Shown here: one piece after another, positions 41,044-50,213 of the stretch
Position numbering within the stretch: position 1 is the first letter of the stretch
Layout: each line of letters begins with the position of its first letter
DNA from: Kribbella aluminosa
GTDB taxonomy: Bacteria; Actinomycetota; Actinomycetes; Propionibacteriales; Kribbellaceae
Direction of reading: 5' to 3'
DNA: 64,000 nt
Assembly: GCF_017876295.1 (NCBI RefSeq)
Contig: NZ_JAGINT010000001.1
Location: 4,092,001-4,156,000, forward strand
Program-made: the position numbers and the translations under genes
The notes under the pieces: model-generated
Seen by the model: only the letters and a program-made list of their open reading frames with translations
The model's database searches: none
Told to the model about the DNA's origin: nothing

Positions 41044-41783
41044 CGGACGGCCCCCGACCCATCCATCCCCGGCCGCGCCGGCACGAGGTGTGCACCGTCG
41101 CCGACTCGGCCGTCGACGATGGTGAGGGAGCGGTGGCAGCGGGCGGCTACGGCGTTGTCGTGGGTTACGACTACTACTGCGGCGCCTCGGTACGTGGCAG
41201 CGCCGACCAGGAGCTCGATGACCTGCGAGCCGGTCGCCGCGTCCAGCGCGCCGGTCGGCTCGTCGGCGAACACCACCTGCGGCTCGCCGACGAGCGCACG
41301 GGCGATGGCGACGCGCTGCGCCTGGCCGCCGGACAGCTCACCTGGGCGGCGGCCGACCTCGGCAGCCAGTCCGACCTGGGACAGCGTGTTCCGCGCCCGG
41401 GCGATCGCGTCCCGCCGGCTCAGGCCGTCGACCATCAGCGGCAGCGCCACGTTCTCGTCCGCGGGCAGCTCCGCGAGCAGCTGGTTGTCCTGGAACACGA
41501 ACCCGAGCCGCCGGCGGCGCATTACCGTCCGGGCCGCGTCGTTCAGCTGGTCGACCCGTTCGCCGCCCAGCCACACCTCGCCCTGGTCCGGCGTGAGGAT
41601 GCCGGCCAGCACGTGGAGCAGGGTCGTCTTGCCGTTGCCGCTCGGGCCCATCACCGCGAGCGCCTCACCGGAGCGGACGGCCACGTCCACACCGGCCAGG
41701 CCGACGACGCTGCCGTAGTACTTGACGAGGCCGTGACCACTGAGCACGACCTGGGGCGCAACCTGGGGACTCTGGAAGTTCAT
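41040..41783 (-). CDS. ABC transporter ATP-binding protein (LolD/MacB type)
   Basis: A 247-residue ATPase. Walker A GPSGNGKTT, Q-loop FVFQDNQLLAELPADENVALPL, signature LSGGQAQRVAIARAL, Walker B VVFADEPTGALD, H-loop VVVTHDNAVA. It energises the FtsX-like permease encoded immediately downstream. Walker A Asn (GNGK) replaces the commoner Ser, a tolerated change. About 95 bases separate it from the P1 peptidase gene upstream on the same strand. Confidence 0.93.
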   Translation of the reverse strand: MNFQSPQVAPQVVLSGHGLVKYYGSVVGLAGVDVAVRSGEALAVMGPSGNGKTTLLHVLAGILTPDQGEVWLGGERVDQLNDAARTVMRRRRLGFVFQDNQLLAELPADENVALPLMVDGLSRRDAIARARNTLSQVGLAAEVGRRPGELSGGQAQRVAIARALVGEPQVVFADEPTGALDAATGSQVIELLVGAATYRGAAVVVVTHDNAVAARCHRSLTIVDGRVGDGAHLVPARPGMDGSGAVR

Positions 41784-41879
41784 ACCCCGGAGCCTTTCGC
41801 GATCACCGCCCGCGAACGTCGGACCACGGTCCGGTCTTCGGATCGCCTTCGGGTGCCTTTCGGCGGTCCGGCGTACGAC

Positions 41880-42920
41880 TCAGGTCGTAGTCCGGAACGC
41901 CGACGGGAACGCGTCCCGGTAGCTCGGGATGCCGCCGTCCGGCGTCTGCACGGACTCCGCGTTGAGCATCGCGTGCACGATCGCCCGGGTCAGCGTCCGC
42001 GCGCCGGCGGCGTACACGGTCTCCAGCTGACCGAGCGCGGCCGGGTCGGTGACGCTCAGCCGCGGGCCTTCCGTCGCGGTGGACAGGGCGAAGATGCTGT
42101 CGCCGTCGACGAGCGTGTGGATCGGGTCGATCGCGCGCGCCAGCCCGTCGTGCGCGATCATCGCCATCCGCTTGGTCGCGGCCTTGTCCAGCGGTACGTC
42201 GGTGGCGACGACCGCGATGACGGTATTCATCGAGGGACCGGGGATGGGGTTGCCCGCGGCCGGTGGGGGCTCGGTCGGGGTGCTGAGGTTGGCGAACTCG
42301 TCGCCGAGGCCGAGGCGGGCGCCGTACAGGGTGCCGTCGGCGTCGATCGTCGAGCCGGCCGCGTTCACGATCACCAGCGCGCCGACCGTCGTACCGTCGT
42401 CGAGCCGCACGCTGGCCGATCCGGCACCGCCCTTCAGCGAGCCGGCCCGGGCACCCGCCCCGGCGCCGTGGTTGCCCAGGGCAACCGGTCCGCCGGAGGC
42501 CGCGGCGATCGCGTCGGCGCCCCAGGACGGCTCCGGGCGGGCCTTGAAGTCGCCGCCGCGGGCCAGGTCGAAGATCACCGCGGTGGGGACGATCGGCACC
42601 ACGTCGTGCTCGCCCCGACCGACGCGGACGCCCTGGCCGCGCTCCTCCAGCCAGCGCATCACCGGGCCGGCCGTGTCGAGCCCGAACGCGCTGCCGCCGG
42701 TCAGGACGATGGCGTTCACGCCGCCGTTCGAGTTCACCGGCGAGAGCAGGTCGGTCTCGCGGGTCCCGGGCGCGCCGCCGCGGACGTCGACGGCTGCGAC
42801 CGCTGTGTGTGGGACGTGTACGACGGTCGTTCCGGTCAGGTACGGCGGGTCGAGGCGCTCGACCTGACCTACGTGGATTCCGGGGACGTCGGTGATCGCG
42901 TTGTGCGGGCCAGGCTGCAT
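41880..42920 (-). CDS. P1 family (DmpA-like) peptidase
   Basis: A 346-residue N-terminal-nucleophile hydrolase of family S58. NAITDVPGIHVGQVE is the conserved opening. NSNGGVNAIVLTGGSAFGLDTAGPVMRWLEERGQGV and GALVIVNAAGSTIDADG are core motifs; family members self-cleave before a nucleophilic Ser. Start at ATG 42920, since the longer frame reads into the divergent promoter. Relatives are aminopeptidases or beta-peptidases, and some open lactams such as 6-aminohexanoate. No linked pathway genes. Confidence 0.87.
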   Translation of the reverse strand: MQPGPHNAITDVPGIHVGQVERLDPPYLTGTTVVHVPHTAVAAVDVRGGAPGTRETDLLSPVNSNGGVNAIVLTGGSAFGLDTAGPVMRWLEERGQGVRVGRGEHDVVPIVPTAVIFDLARGGDFKARPEPSWGADAIAAASGGPVALGNHGAGAGARAGSLKGGAGSASVRLDDGTTVGALVIVNAAGSTIDADGTLYGARLGLGDEFANLSTPTEPPPAAGNPIPGPSMNTVIAVVATDVPLDKAATKRMAMIAHDGLARAIDPIHTLVDGDSIFALSTATEGPRLSVTDPAALGQLETVYAAGARTLTRAIVHAMLNAESVQTPDGGIPSYRDAFPSAFRTTT

Positions 42921-42966
42921 ACCGATGATCCTAAATCGGGTTGCGGTGCTGCTTAGCGTGAAAGGC

Positions 42967-43479
42967 ATGAACGCCGATCAATTGTGTGGTCTGCTGGCCG
43001 AACCGTCGAGGTTGCGGACGTACTCCGCGATCGTCCTCGGCGCCGCCACTCCTGAGCAGGTGGCCGGGAGTACCGGGTTGGACGCTCCGGTCGTGGCGAA
43101 GGCGCTGCAGCGGTTGACCAAGGGCGGGCTGATCACGGCGAGCCGCGAGGGGTTCACGGCGGACGCCGGGGTTTTCAAGGACGCCGTACGCGCGCAGCTG
43201 CCCGAGCGGGTTCCGCTGGATCCGGATCCAGCCCGGGACAACGTGCTGAAGTCCTTCATCCGGGACGGTCGGCTGACGCACTTCCCGACGTTCCCGGACA
43301 AGTACAAGGTCGTCCTGGAGTACCTCGTGCAGAGCTTCGAGGTCGGTCGCGGGTACCCCGAGCCCGAGCTCAACGAGCTGCTCAACCGCTGGCACCCGGA
43401 CCACGCCGCACTCCGGCGCGGGCTGGTGGACGCACGCCTGCTGCAGCGAGAGAACAGCGTCTACACACGTACTACGTGA
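42967..43479 (+). CDS. DUF2087 protein with N-terminal winged helix
   Basis: A 170-residue protein. Residues 1-80 look like an ArsR/MarR-type winged helix (EPSRLRTYSAIVLGAATPEQVAGSTGLDAPVVAKALQRLTKGGLI). Residues ~95-170 are DUF2087 (LKSFIRDGRLTHFPTFPDKYKVVLEYLVQSFEVGRGYPEPELNELLNRWHPDHAALRRGLVDARLL). It is probably a transcriptional regulator of unknown signal. It is divergent from the P1 peptidase gene (46-base gap) and overlaps the convergent GNAT-ligase gene by eight bases. Confidence 0.85.
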   Translation: MNADQLCGLLAEPSRLRTYSAIVLGAATPEQVAGSTGLDAPVVAKALQRLTKGGLITASREGFTADAGVFKDAVRAQLPERVPLDPDPARDNVLKSFIRDGRLTHFPTFPDKYKVVLEYLVQSFEVGRGYPEPELNELLNRWHPDHAALRRGLVDARLLQRENSVYTRTT

Positions 43480-46171
43480 GCCGACGGGCGGGGGTGTCCT
43501 GGCGGGGTTTCTCGTTCGGGGCGATGCGGACCCGGGTGTCGAGGACCGTGGTGCCCTGGGCGGAGACCAGGACCGAGCGGAGGTCCAGCCGGACGACCTC
43601 CTCGAGGTCCAGGGTCAGCCGGGAGACCCGGTGGAGCAGGTCCTCGATCGCGGAGATGTCCACCGGGTCCGAGCCGCGGTACCCGTACAGCAGCGGCGCG
43701 GCCTTCACCTCGCGGACCATCTCCGCGGCGTCCCGCGTCGTCAGCGGCGGCATCCGGTACGAACGATCCCCCAGCAGGTCCGTCGCCACCCCGGACAGCC
43801 CGAACGTCACCACCGGCCCGAACGACACGTCCTCGATCGTCGAGATCACCACCGGTACGCCGGGCGGCGCCATCTTCTGTACGACGAACTGCGCCCGGCC
43901 CGGATCCGCCGCCACCCCGAACGTCCGGGTCATCTCCGCCCAGGCCGCCCGCATGTCCTCCTCGTCGTGGATGTGCCGCCAGATGTCCGCCAGGTCCGGG
44001 CGCATCCGCCACTGCTCCGCGGTCGCCTTCAGGATCACCTCGAACCCGAGGTCCGCGGCCCGCGCCACCGCCTCGTCCGCACTCAGCACCGGGAACGCCG
44101 GCAGCACCGGGATCCCGTAGAAGCTCAGGAGCCGCTGTCGGTCCGCCTCGTCGAGGTCCGCGCCGGACGGGTGCCGCTGGAGGAACTCCGCGACGAACTC
44201 CTCTCCCCCGGCGGTGTCGATGTCCGGCAGGTCCGGGATCCGGCTGTCCGACCGGCGCCGCCATTCGGCGTACTGCGTCGCCTTCGCCAGCGCGCCCACG
44301 GCGTACTGCGGGTTCAGGAACGACGGGATCGATCCGCGCGCCGCTCCCCCGTCCTCGTCCGGCACCCGGAGCTCCTCGGGCACGCTGCGGGACGCGAGGA
44401 ACGTCGATACGACCGGCTTGTCCGAGTCGGCGGCCGCGGCCGCGAGCACCTGTGCGATCTCGCCACCGCTGGACTGCACCGGCGGCGTATAGATCACCAC
44501 GACCGAGTGCACCTTGTCGTCGGAGAACACCTCCGACAGCGCCAGCCCGAAGTCGGACGGGGTCGCGTCGGCGCGCAGGTTCCGCGGCTCGCCCGCCACC
44601 TCCAGTCCGCAGCTCGCCATCGTGTCGAGCGCGAGCAGGGTCAGGGCGTCCGAGTTCGACACGATCGCCACCCGGCGGCCCTTCGGCAGCGGCTGGTGCG
44701 CGAGCAGCTGGGCGACGTCGAACAGCTCGCCGGTGGTGTCCACCCCGATCAGCCCGCTCTGCCGGAACATCGCCTCGATGGTTGCTGGCGGCAACTGGCT
44801 GCGCCGGATCATCTGCCCGACCGGCACGCCCTGCGTGGCGCGCCCGGACTTCAGCGCGACCACCGGCTTACGGCCGGCCAGCCGGCGCGCGACCCGGCTG
44901 AACTTGCGCGGGTTGCCGAGCGACTCGAGGTACAGCAGCACGACCTCGGTGGCCTCGTCGGAGTACCAGTACTGCATCAGGTCGTTGCCCGAGACATCGG
45001 CCCGGTTGCCCGCCGAGACGAAGCTCGACAGGCCCAGGCCACGTCCGACCATGTCGGCCAGGATCGGTACGCCGAGCGCGCCGGACTGGCAGAAGAACGC
45101 GACCCGGCCCTTGCTCGGCATCAACGGTGACAGGGTGGCGTTGAGCGACACCCCGGGCGCGGTGTTGATCAGCCCGAGAGCGTTCGGCCCGATCACCCGC
45201 ATGCCGTACGAACGGGCCAGCCCGACCAGGTACCGCTGCCGTTGCCGCCCCTCGTCGCCGATCTCCGCGAACCCGCTCGACACCACGACCAGCCCGCGGA
45301 CGCCCTTCGCCGCGCAGTCCAGGACCACGTCCGCGACCATCTCCGCCTTGACCGCGACCACCGCGAGATCGACGGTGTCCTCGACCTCGCGGATCGTCGG
45401 GTACGCCGGGACGCCCTCGATCTCGTCCGCTTTGGTGTCGGTGTTGACGGCGTACAGCCGGCCGGGGAATCCGCCGTCTCGGAGGTTCCGGAGCAGCGCG
45501 TTGCCGATCGTGCCCTCGCGCCGGCTCGCGCCGATCACCGCGACACTTCCGGGCGTGAGCAGCCGCGCGATCGAGAGCGCCTCGGAGCGCTGCTCACGGG
45601 CCTGCATCACGCCGAACGACGTGTCGGTCGGCGCGATGTCGAACTCGACCATGATCACGCCGTCCTCGAACTCCCGGGCGACCTTGTAGCCGGCCTCGGT
45701 GAAGACCGTGATCATCTTCCGGTTGTCCGGCAGCACCTCGGCGACGAACCGGTGGATCCCGTTCTCCCGGGCGGCCTGCGCGAGGTGTTCGAGCAGCAGC
45801 TGCCCGAGCCCGCGGCCCTGGTGCGCGTCCTCGATCAGGAACGCGACCTCCGCCGTACTCCGGCCGGTGCCCTCGTACCGCCCGACGCCGATCATCTCGT
45901 CACCGACCGTGACGATCAGCGCCAGCCGCTGGTGGTAGTCGACCTGCGTGAACCGCGCCACGTCCCGGTCGGACAGCTCCGGGTACGGCGCGAAGAAACG
46001 GTAGTACTTCGACTGCTCGGACACACGGGCGTAGAACGCCACCAGCAGGTGGTCGTCGGCCGGCGTGATCGGCCGGAGGTGCGCGGTCGCACCGTCCCGC
46101 AGGACGACGTCGGCCTCGTACTCCGCCGGATAGCCGTCCGGCAACGCGTGGTCATACTGGCCCTCGGTCAT
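43472..46171 (-). CDS. GNAT / NDP-forming acyl-CoA synthetase fusion (Pat-like)
   Basis: An 899-residue fusion. Residues ~20-190 are a GNAT domain (VAFLIEDAHQGRGLGQLLLEHLAQAARENGIHRFVAEVLPDN). From ~215 come a CoA-binding Rossmann domain (SVAVIGASRREGTIGNALLRNL), a succinyl-CoA-ligase-like domain (VGRGLGLSSFVSAGNRADVSGNDLMQYW) and, from ~690, an ATP-grasp domain (DEADRQRLLSFYGIPVLPAFPVLSADEAVARAADLGFEVILKATA). This is the domain set of bacterial protein acetyltransferases (Pat), here with GNAT first. Likely acetylates Lys of acyl-CoA synthetases or other proteins. An AMP-forming ligase gene lies 1.2 kb away. Confidence 0.9.
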   Translation of the reverse strand: MTEGQYDHALPDGYPAEYEADVVLRDGATAHLRPITPADDHLLVAFYARVSEQSKYYRFFAPYPELSDRDVARFTQVDYHQRLALIVTVGDEMIGVGRYEGTGRSTAEVAFLIEDAHQGRGLGQLLLEHLAQAARENGIHRFVAEVLPDNRKMITVFTEAGYKVAREFEDGVIMVEFDIAPTDTSFGVMQAREQRSEALSIARLLTPGSVAVIGASRREGTIGNALLRNLRDGGFPGRLYAVNTDTKADEIEGVPAYPTIREVEDTVDLAVVAVKAEMVADVVLDCAAKGVRGLVVVSSGFAEIGDEGRQRQRYLVGLARSYGMRVIGPNALGLINTAPGVSLNATLSPLMPSKGRVAFFCQSGALGVPILADMVGRGLGLSSFVSAGNRADVSGNDLMQYWYSDEATEVVLLYLESLGNPRKFSRVARRLAGRKPVVALKSGRATQGVPVGQMIRRSQLPPATIEAMFRQSGLIGVDTTGELFDVAQLLAHQPLPKGRRVAIVSNSDALTLLALDTMASCGLEVAGEPRNLRADATPSDFGLALSEVFSDDKVHSVVVIYTPPVQSSGGEIAQVLAAAAADSDKPVVSTFLASRSVPEELRVPDEDGGAARGSIPSFLNPQYAVGALAKATQYAEWRRRSDSRIPDLPDIDTAGGEEFVAEFLQRHPSGADLDEADRQRLLSFYGIPVLPAFPVLSADEAVARAADLGFEVILKATAEQWRMRPDLADIWRHIHDEEDMRAAWAEMTRTFGVAADPGRAQFVVQKMAPPGVPVVISTIEDVSFGPVVTFGLSGVATDLLGDRSYRMPPLTTRDAAEMVREVKAAPLLYGYRGSDPVDISAIEDLLHRVSRLTLDLEEVVRLDLRSVLVSAQGTTVLDTRVRIAPNEKPRQDTPARRLT

Positions 46172-46175
46172 GGGG

Positions 46176-46241
46176 CCTCCCGGTCTGGACTGAGGAGCGC
46201 AGGGAGCGCAGCGACCGGAGCGACGAGGGAAGACCGGGAGG
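46176..46241. repeat. Inverted repeat in the divergent gap upstream of Pat and transporter genes
   Basis: CCTCCCGGTCT (46176-46186) and AGACCGGGAGG (46231-46241) are perfect 11-bp complements separated by 44 bases. The intervening DNA is a purine-rich GAGCGCAGCGACCGGAG-like run. It fills the whole 79-base gap between the divergent Pat-like and ArsB-like genes, so it may act as a two-way regulatory structure. Confidence 0.5.
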
Positions 46242-46250
46242 TCGAGCCCC

Positions 46251-47378
46251 ATGACCCGCCGCGACGGAGTCGTGGCATCAATAGAGTCACTCAGACAGCG
46301 TACTCAAACAGCCACACCGGAGGTCGGGAATTTGGTCGAGCGGATCGCGCCGGTTCTGGTGTTCCTGATCGCAGTGACCGTCATCGCGGAGCTGGCGGAC
46401 CAGGCGAAGGTGTTCGACGTCGCAGCGCGAGAGGCGGCGCACCTGGCCCGCGGCCGGGTCTGGCGGCTCTGGCTGCTGGTCGTCGCGCTCGCCACCGGCC
46501 TCACGATCGTGCTGTCCCTGGACACGTGTGCGGTCCTGCTGACACCTGTCGTGCTGTCGATGGCCCGCCAGCTCAACATCCCGCCGAAGCTGTTCGCGTT
46601 CACCACGGTCTGGCTGGCCGGTACGGCGTCCCTGCTGCTGCCGGTGTCCAACCTCACGAACCTGCTGGCAGTGCAGCCGTTCCGGGAGCTGGGCGTGAGC
46701 TACCTGTCGGTCAGCTGGCGTCCGGCGATCGCGTCGATCGTCATCACGGTGCTGGTGCTCGCGGCGCTGTTCCACCGCGACCTGCCGCGGACGTACGACG
46801 TACCGCCGACTCCCGGTGTCGAGGACAAGGTGCTGTTCTGGGGAGCCACCGCAGTGTGCGTGCTGCTCGGGCCGGCCTTCGTGTCCGGCGTGCAGGTGGC
46901 GTGGCCGGCCAGCATCGGGGCGCTCGTCCTGGTCGGGTTGTTCGCCGTACGGCGAAGGAGCGCGCTCAAGTGGTCGCTGATCCCGGTCAAGCTGGTCGTG
47001 ACCGTTGTCGTGCTGTTCACCGTGGTGGGGTTCCTGAGCTCACACGGGCTCGAGGACGTCCTGCGGCGCGTAGCCGGGACGACTTCTGAGCTTCGGCTGA
47101 GTGCGACGGCTGCGGTCGGGGCGAACCTGTTCGACAACCTCCCGGCGTACCTGGCGATGGAACCGGTCGCCTCGAACAGCCCGCACCGCATGCTCGCACT
47201 GCTGATCGGCGTGAACTGCGGCTGCTTGCTGACACTGTGGGGCTCGCTCGCCACGCTCCTCTGGCGGGCGCGCTGTGACGCGGCCCGGGTGCAGATCTCG
47301 TGGTGGTCGTTCCTGTGGCGCGGACTGATTCTGACGCCACTCGTCGTCACAGGAGCCGTCCTCGCCCTGAATGGGTAG
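46251..47378 (+). CDS. ArsB/SLC13-like membrane transporter
   Basis: A 375-residue ion-transporter-superfamily permease with about ten membrane helices: VERIAPVLVFLIAVTVIAELADQ, VWRLWLLVVALATGLTIVLSLDTCAVLLTPVVLSMARQL, FTTVWLAGTASLLLPVSNLTNLLAV and GANLFDNLPAYLAME. The two re-entrant signatures (VSNLTNLLAV, NLFDNLPAYLA) are typical of ArsB/NhaD-type carriers. It is shorter than ArsB (~430), and no arsenic genes are near, so arsenite export is not safely assigned. A GTG start at 46272 is an alternative. Confidence 0.8.
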   Translation: MTRRDGVVASIESLRQRTQTATPEVGNLVERIAPVLVFLIAVTVIAELADQAKVFDVAAREAAHLARGRVWRLWLLVVALATGLTIVLSLDTCAVLLTPVVLSMARQLNIPPKLFAFTTVWLAGTASLLLPVSNLTNLLAVQPFRELGVSYLSVSWRPAIASIVITVLVLAALFHRDLPRTYDVPPTPGVEDKVLFWGATAVCVLLGPAFVSGVQVAWPASIGALVLVGLFAVRRRSALKWSLIPVKLVVTVVVLFTVVGFLSSHGLEDVLRRVAGTTSELRLSATAAVGANLFDNLPAYLAMEPVASNSPHRMLALLIGVNCGCLLTLWGSLATLLWRARCDAARVQISWWSFLWRGLILTPLVVTGAVLALNG

Positions 47379-47388
47379 TGTGCGCTGC

Positions 47389-49089
47389 ATGGCGACGGAG
47401 CAGAGCACTTCGGAGGTCACCCGGGAGTTCCGGGCGGCGCGGGACTTCCTGGTGGCGCATCGGGACGACTACGAGACGGCGTACCGGGACTTCAGCTGGC
47501 CGCAGTTCGAGCGGTTCAACTGGGCCCGGGACTGGTTCGACGCCCTGGCGGTCGAGCAGCCCGAGGTCGCCGCGCTGACGATCGTCGAGGAGGACGGCGA
47601 GGTCAACTCGCGGACGTACGCCGAGATGGCCGAGCGCTCCCGCAAGGTGGCCGGCTGGCTGACCGCGGCAGGCCTGAAGCCGGGCGACCGGGTGCTGATC
47701 GTGCTCGGCAACCAGGTCGAGCTGTGGGAGACCATGCTCGGCTGCATCCGCGCCGGCGCGGTGATGATCCCCGCGACCACGCTGCTCACCGACGCCGACC
47801 TGGCGGATCGGATCTCCCGCGGCAACGTGCGCGCCGTCGTCACCAGCGGAGCCGACGCCGGACGGTACGCCGGGATCGCGGACCACTGCATCCGCATCGC
47901 CGTCGGCTCACCGGCCGAGGGCTGGCTCCACTACGACGATGTGGTGTCGTACGACGGCCCGGTCCCCGAGGTGGACACCGCCGCCGACGACTCGCTGCTG
48001 CTGTACTTCACCTCCGGTACGACGAGTCAGCCGAAGCTGGTCGAGCACACGCAGGTCAGCTACCCGCTCGGGCACCTGTCGACGATGTACTGGATCGGCC
48101 TGCAGCCGGGCGACGTACACCTGAATGTCTCGTCCCCCGGCTGGGCCAAGCACTCGTGGAGCAACGTGTTCGCCCCGTGGAACGCGGGCGCCACGGTCTT
48201 CCTCTACAACTACACGCGCTTCGACGCCTCGCAGATGCTCGAGGTGCTGGCGACGTACGGCGTGACCACCTTCTGCGCGCCGCCGACAGTCTGGCGGATG
48301 CTGATCCAGGCCGACCTGTCCGCGGTGGACGTGAAGATCCGCGAGTGCATCTCGGCCGGCGAGCCGCTGAACCCCGAGGTGATCGACCAGGTCCGGAACG
48401 CCTGGGACATCACGATCCGGGACGGGTACGGGCAGACCGAGACGACCGCGCAGATCGGGAACCCGCCGGGCCAGCCGGTGAAGCTCGGCTCGATGGGCCG
48501 GCCGCTGCCCGGATACACGATCGCGCTGATCGACCCGTCCACCGACGAGATCGGCGACGACGGCGAGATCTGCATCGAGCTGGCTCCCCCGCCGGTCCCG
48601 CTGATGCGCGGGTACCGGGACGCCGACGAGCTCACCGCCGAGGTCATGCGGAACGGGTACTACCACACCGGCGACGTCGCCAGCCGGGACGCGGACGGCT
48701 ACATCACCTACGTCGGGCGTTCCGACGACGTGTTCAAGGCCAGCGACTACCGGATCTCGCCGTTCGAGCTGGAGTCGGTGCTGATCGAGCACCCGGCCGT
48801 CGCGGAGGCCGCCGTCGTACCGTCGCCGGACCCGGTGCGACTCGCCGTACCCAAGGCGTACGTCGTACTCGCGACCGGGCACGAGCCGTCGCGGGAGCTG
48901 GCCGGGGAGATCCTGGCCTTCTGCCGCGAACACCTGGCGCCGTACAAGCGGATCCGGCGGCTGGAATTCGCGGAGCTGCCGAAGACCATCTCCGGAAAGA
49001 TCCGGCGCGTCGAGCTGCGCGCGGACGAGGCGGCCAAGGTCGACAGCGGAAACGCCGGCCAGACGTACGACGAGGCCGACTTCAAGTAG
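47389..49089 (+). CDS. AMP-forming acyl-CoA synthetase/ligase
   Basis: A 566-residue ANL-superfamily ligase, like medium-chain or acetyl-type synthetases. The P-loop-like YFTSGTTSQPKLVEHT lies at ~205-220, the core motif DGYGQTETT near 345, YYHTGDVASRD near 424, and the C-terminal catalytic Lys in LPKTISGKIRRVELR. It activates a carboxylate to acyl-AMP, then acyl-CoA. It begins ten bases after the transporter gene. The catalytic Lys region is the usual target of Pat-type acetylases, one of which is encoded upstream on the other strand. Confidence 0.93.
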   Translation: MATEQSTSEVTREFRAARDFLVAHRDDYETAYRDFSWPQFERFNWARDWFDALAVEQPEVAALTIVEEDGEVNSRTYAEMAERSRKVAGWLTAAGLKPGDRVLIVLGNQVELWETMLGCIRAGAVMIPATTLLTDADLADRISRGNVRAVVTSGADAGRYAGIADHCIRIAVGSPAEGWLHYDDVVSYDGPVPEVDTAADDSLLLYFTSGTTSQPKLVEHTQVSYPLGHLSTMYWIGLQPGDVHLNVSSPGWAKHSWSNVFAPWNAGATVFLYNYTRFDASQMLEVLATYGVTTFCAPPTVWRMLIQADLSAVDVKIRECISAGEPLNPEVIDQVRNAWDITIRDGYGQTETTAQIGNPPGQPVKLGSMGRPLPGYTIALIDPSTDEIGDDGEICIELAPPPVPLMRGYRDADELTAEVMRNGYYHTGDVASRDADGYITYVGRSDDVFKASDYRISPFELESVLIEHPAVAEAAVVPSPDPVRLAVPKAYVVLATGHEPSRELAGEILAFCREHLAPYKRIRRLEFAELPKTISGKIRRVELRADEAAKVDSGNAGQTYDEADFK

Positions 49090-49130
49090 CCGTCCCGGGC
49101 ACCGGTTCCGGACGGGCGTACGGTGTCTCC

Positions 49131-49379
49131 ATGAGTGACGACAAGGGCATCTTCAGCCGCATCGACGAGTTGGTGGCCGAGGAGCACGAGCTCCGTACGA
49201 AGCACGCGGCCGGGCAGGTCGACAACGCCGACGAGCAGGCCCGGCTCCGGGCCCTCGAGGTCGAGCTGGACCAGTGCTGGGACCTCCTCCGCCAGCGCCG
49301 CGCCAAGCGCGAGTTCGGCGAGAACCCGGACGACGCCCAGGCCCGCACCTCCGATACCGTCGAGGGTTACCTCAACTAG
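49131..49379 (+). CDS. DUF2630 family protein
   Basis: An 82-residue acidic/basic helical protein: IFSRIDELVAEEHELRTKHA, then DEQARLRALEVELDQCWDLLRQRRAKREFGENPDDAQ. This is the full DUF2630 family, widespread in actinobacteria and of unknown function, probably forming a helical hairpin. Located 41 bases after the ligase gene. Its 3' end overlaps the convergent PPOX gene by four bases. Confidence 0.9.
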   Translation: MSDDKGIFSRIDELVAEEHELRTKHAAGQVDNADEQARLRALEVELDQCWDLLRQRRAKREFGENPDDAQARTSDTVEGYLN

Positions 49380-49798
49380 AAACCACGCAGTTTCTCCGGG
49401 GTGAGCCGGACCAGCACCGAGTACGCGGCGTGGAACTGGTCCGGCGTCATCCCGAGCCCGGCGATGTCGTCGGCGTACTTCGTGTTGTAGGCCGCCAGGG
49501 CCTCGCCGGAGAGCGGTTCGGGGTCGATCCGGGCTGTGCCGGTGATCACGCCGACGTCGCCGCCGGTGTGGGTCGCGTTGAAGTTGACGGCGACCTGCGG
49601 GTGCGCCGCGATGTTGCGGAGCTTGGCCTTGCCGGGCTCGCTGCCGATCAGCAGTTCGTCGCCGTACCAGAGGAACCACACCGGTGTCGGCGCCGGCGTA
49701 CCGGACTTCGCGACGGTGGTCAGCCAGACCACCCGTTCGTCCTCGAGCTGCCGGGCGATGCGCTTGCCGAAACCGGTGGACGTGTCGATCGAGAACAT
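49376..49798 (-). CDS. PPOX-class F420-dependent oxidoreductase
   Basis: A 140-residue split-beta-barrel protein: QLEDERVVWLTTVAKSGTPAPTPVWFLWYGDELLIGSEPGKAKLRNIAAHPQVAVNFNA, the usual pattern of the pyridoxamine-phosphate-oxidase-like, deazaflavin-binding family. The ATG at 49798 follows an AAGGGG site in the eight-base gap after the CoA-binding gene. Probably a cytosolic F420H2-linked reductase; substrate unknown. Confidence 0.9.
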   Translation of the reverse strand: MFSIDTSTGFGKRIARQLEDERVVWLTTVAKSGTPAPTPVWFLWYGDELLIGSEPGKAKLRNIAAHPQVAVNFNATHTGGDVGVITGTARIDPEPLSGEALAAYNTKYADDIAGLGMTPDQFHAAYSVLVRLTPEKLRGF

Positions 49799-49806
49799 CA
49801 AACCCC

Positions 49807-50211
49807 TTAGGGTGTCGGTCCGAGGCGACGCCACTCGATCGCGGGGCAGTGGTCCATCACCATCGTGAGGCCTGCCGCCGTCGCTCGCGCATAGGCGTCC
49901 TGATCCACTACGTCGAGCTGGAACCACACCGCCTTCGCATTGATTCCCACCGCCTGGTCCGCGATGTCGCCGGCCAGCTCGGACCGTACGAACACGTCGA
50001 CGCAATCGACCGGGAACGGGATCTCGGCCAGCGTCGGGTATCCCTGCTCGCCGTGGACGGTTTCCGCGGCCGGGTGCACCGGGACGATCCGCTTCCCGTG
50101 GTCCTGCAGGAAACGCGCCACGCCGTACGCCGCACGGCTGGTGTTGTTCGACAGGCCGACCACGGCCCAGGTGTCGCAGTCGGCCAGGATCTTCCGGATC
50201 GCCTCGTCCAT
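49807..50211 (-). CDS. CoA-binding domain protein
   Basis: A 134-residue single-domain Rossmann protein of the CoA_binding_2 family: DTWAVVGLSNNTSRAAYGVARFLQDHGKRIVPVHPAAETVHGEQGYPTLAEIP, DVFVRSELAGDIADQAVGINAKAVWFQLDV and MDHCPAIEW. The Cys in HCPAIEW is conserved in the family. It starts two bases after the response regulator gene stop, so it lies in the same operon. Its role in CoA or acyl-CoA handling is not established. Confidence 0.9.
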   Translation of the reverse strand: MDEAIRKILADCDTWAVVGLSNNTSRAAYGVARFLQDHGKRIVPVHPAAETVHGEQGYPTLAEIPFPVDCVDVFVRSELAGDIADQAVGINAKAVWFQLDVVDQDAYARATAAGLTMVMDHCPAIEWRRLGPTP

Positions 50212-50213
50212 CG

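Noticed and set aside
46251..47378. Calling the transporter arsB outright
   Set aside because: Fold signatures fit, but it is short and lacks arsR/arsC-type neighbours; substrate left open.
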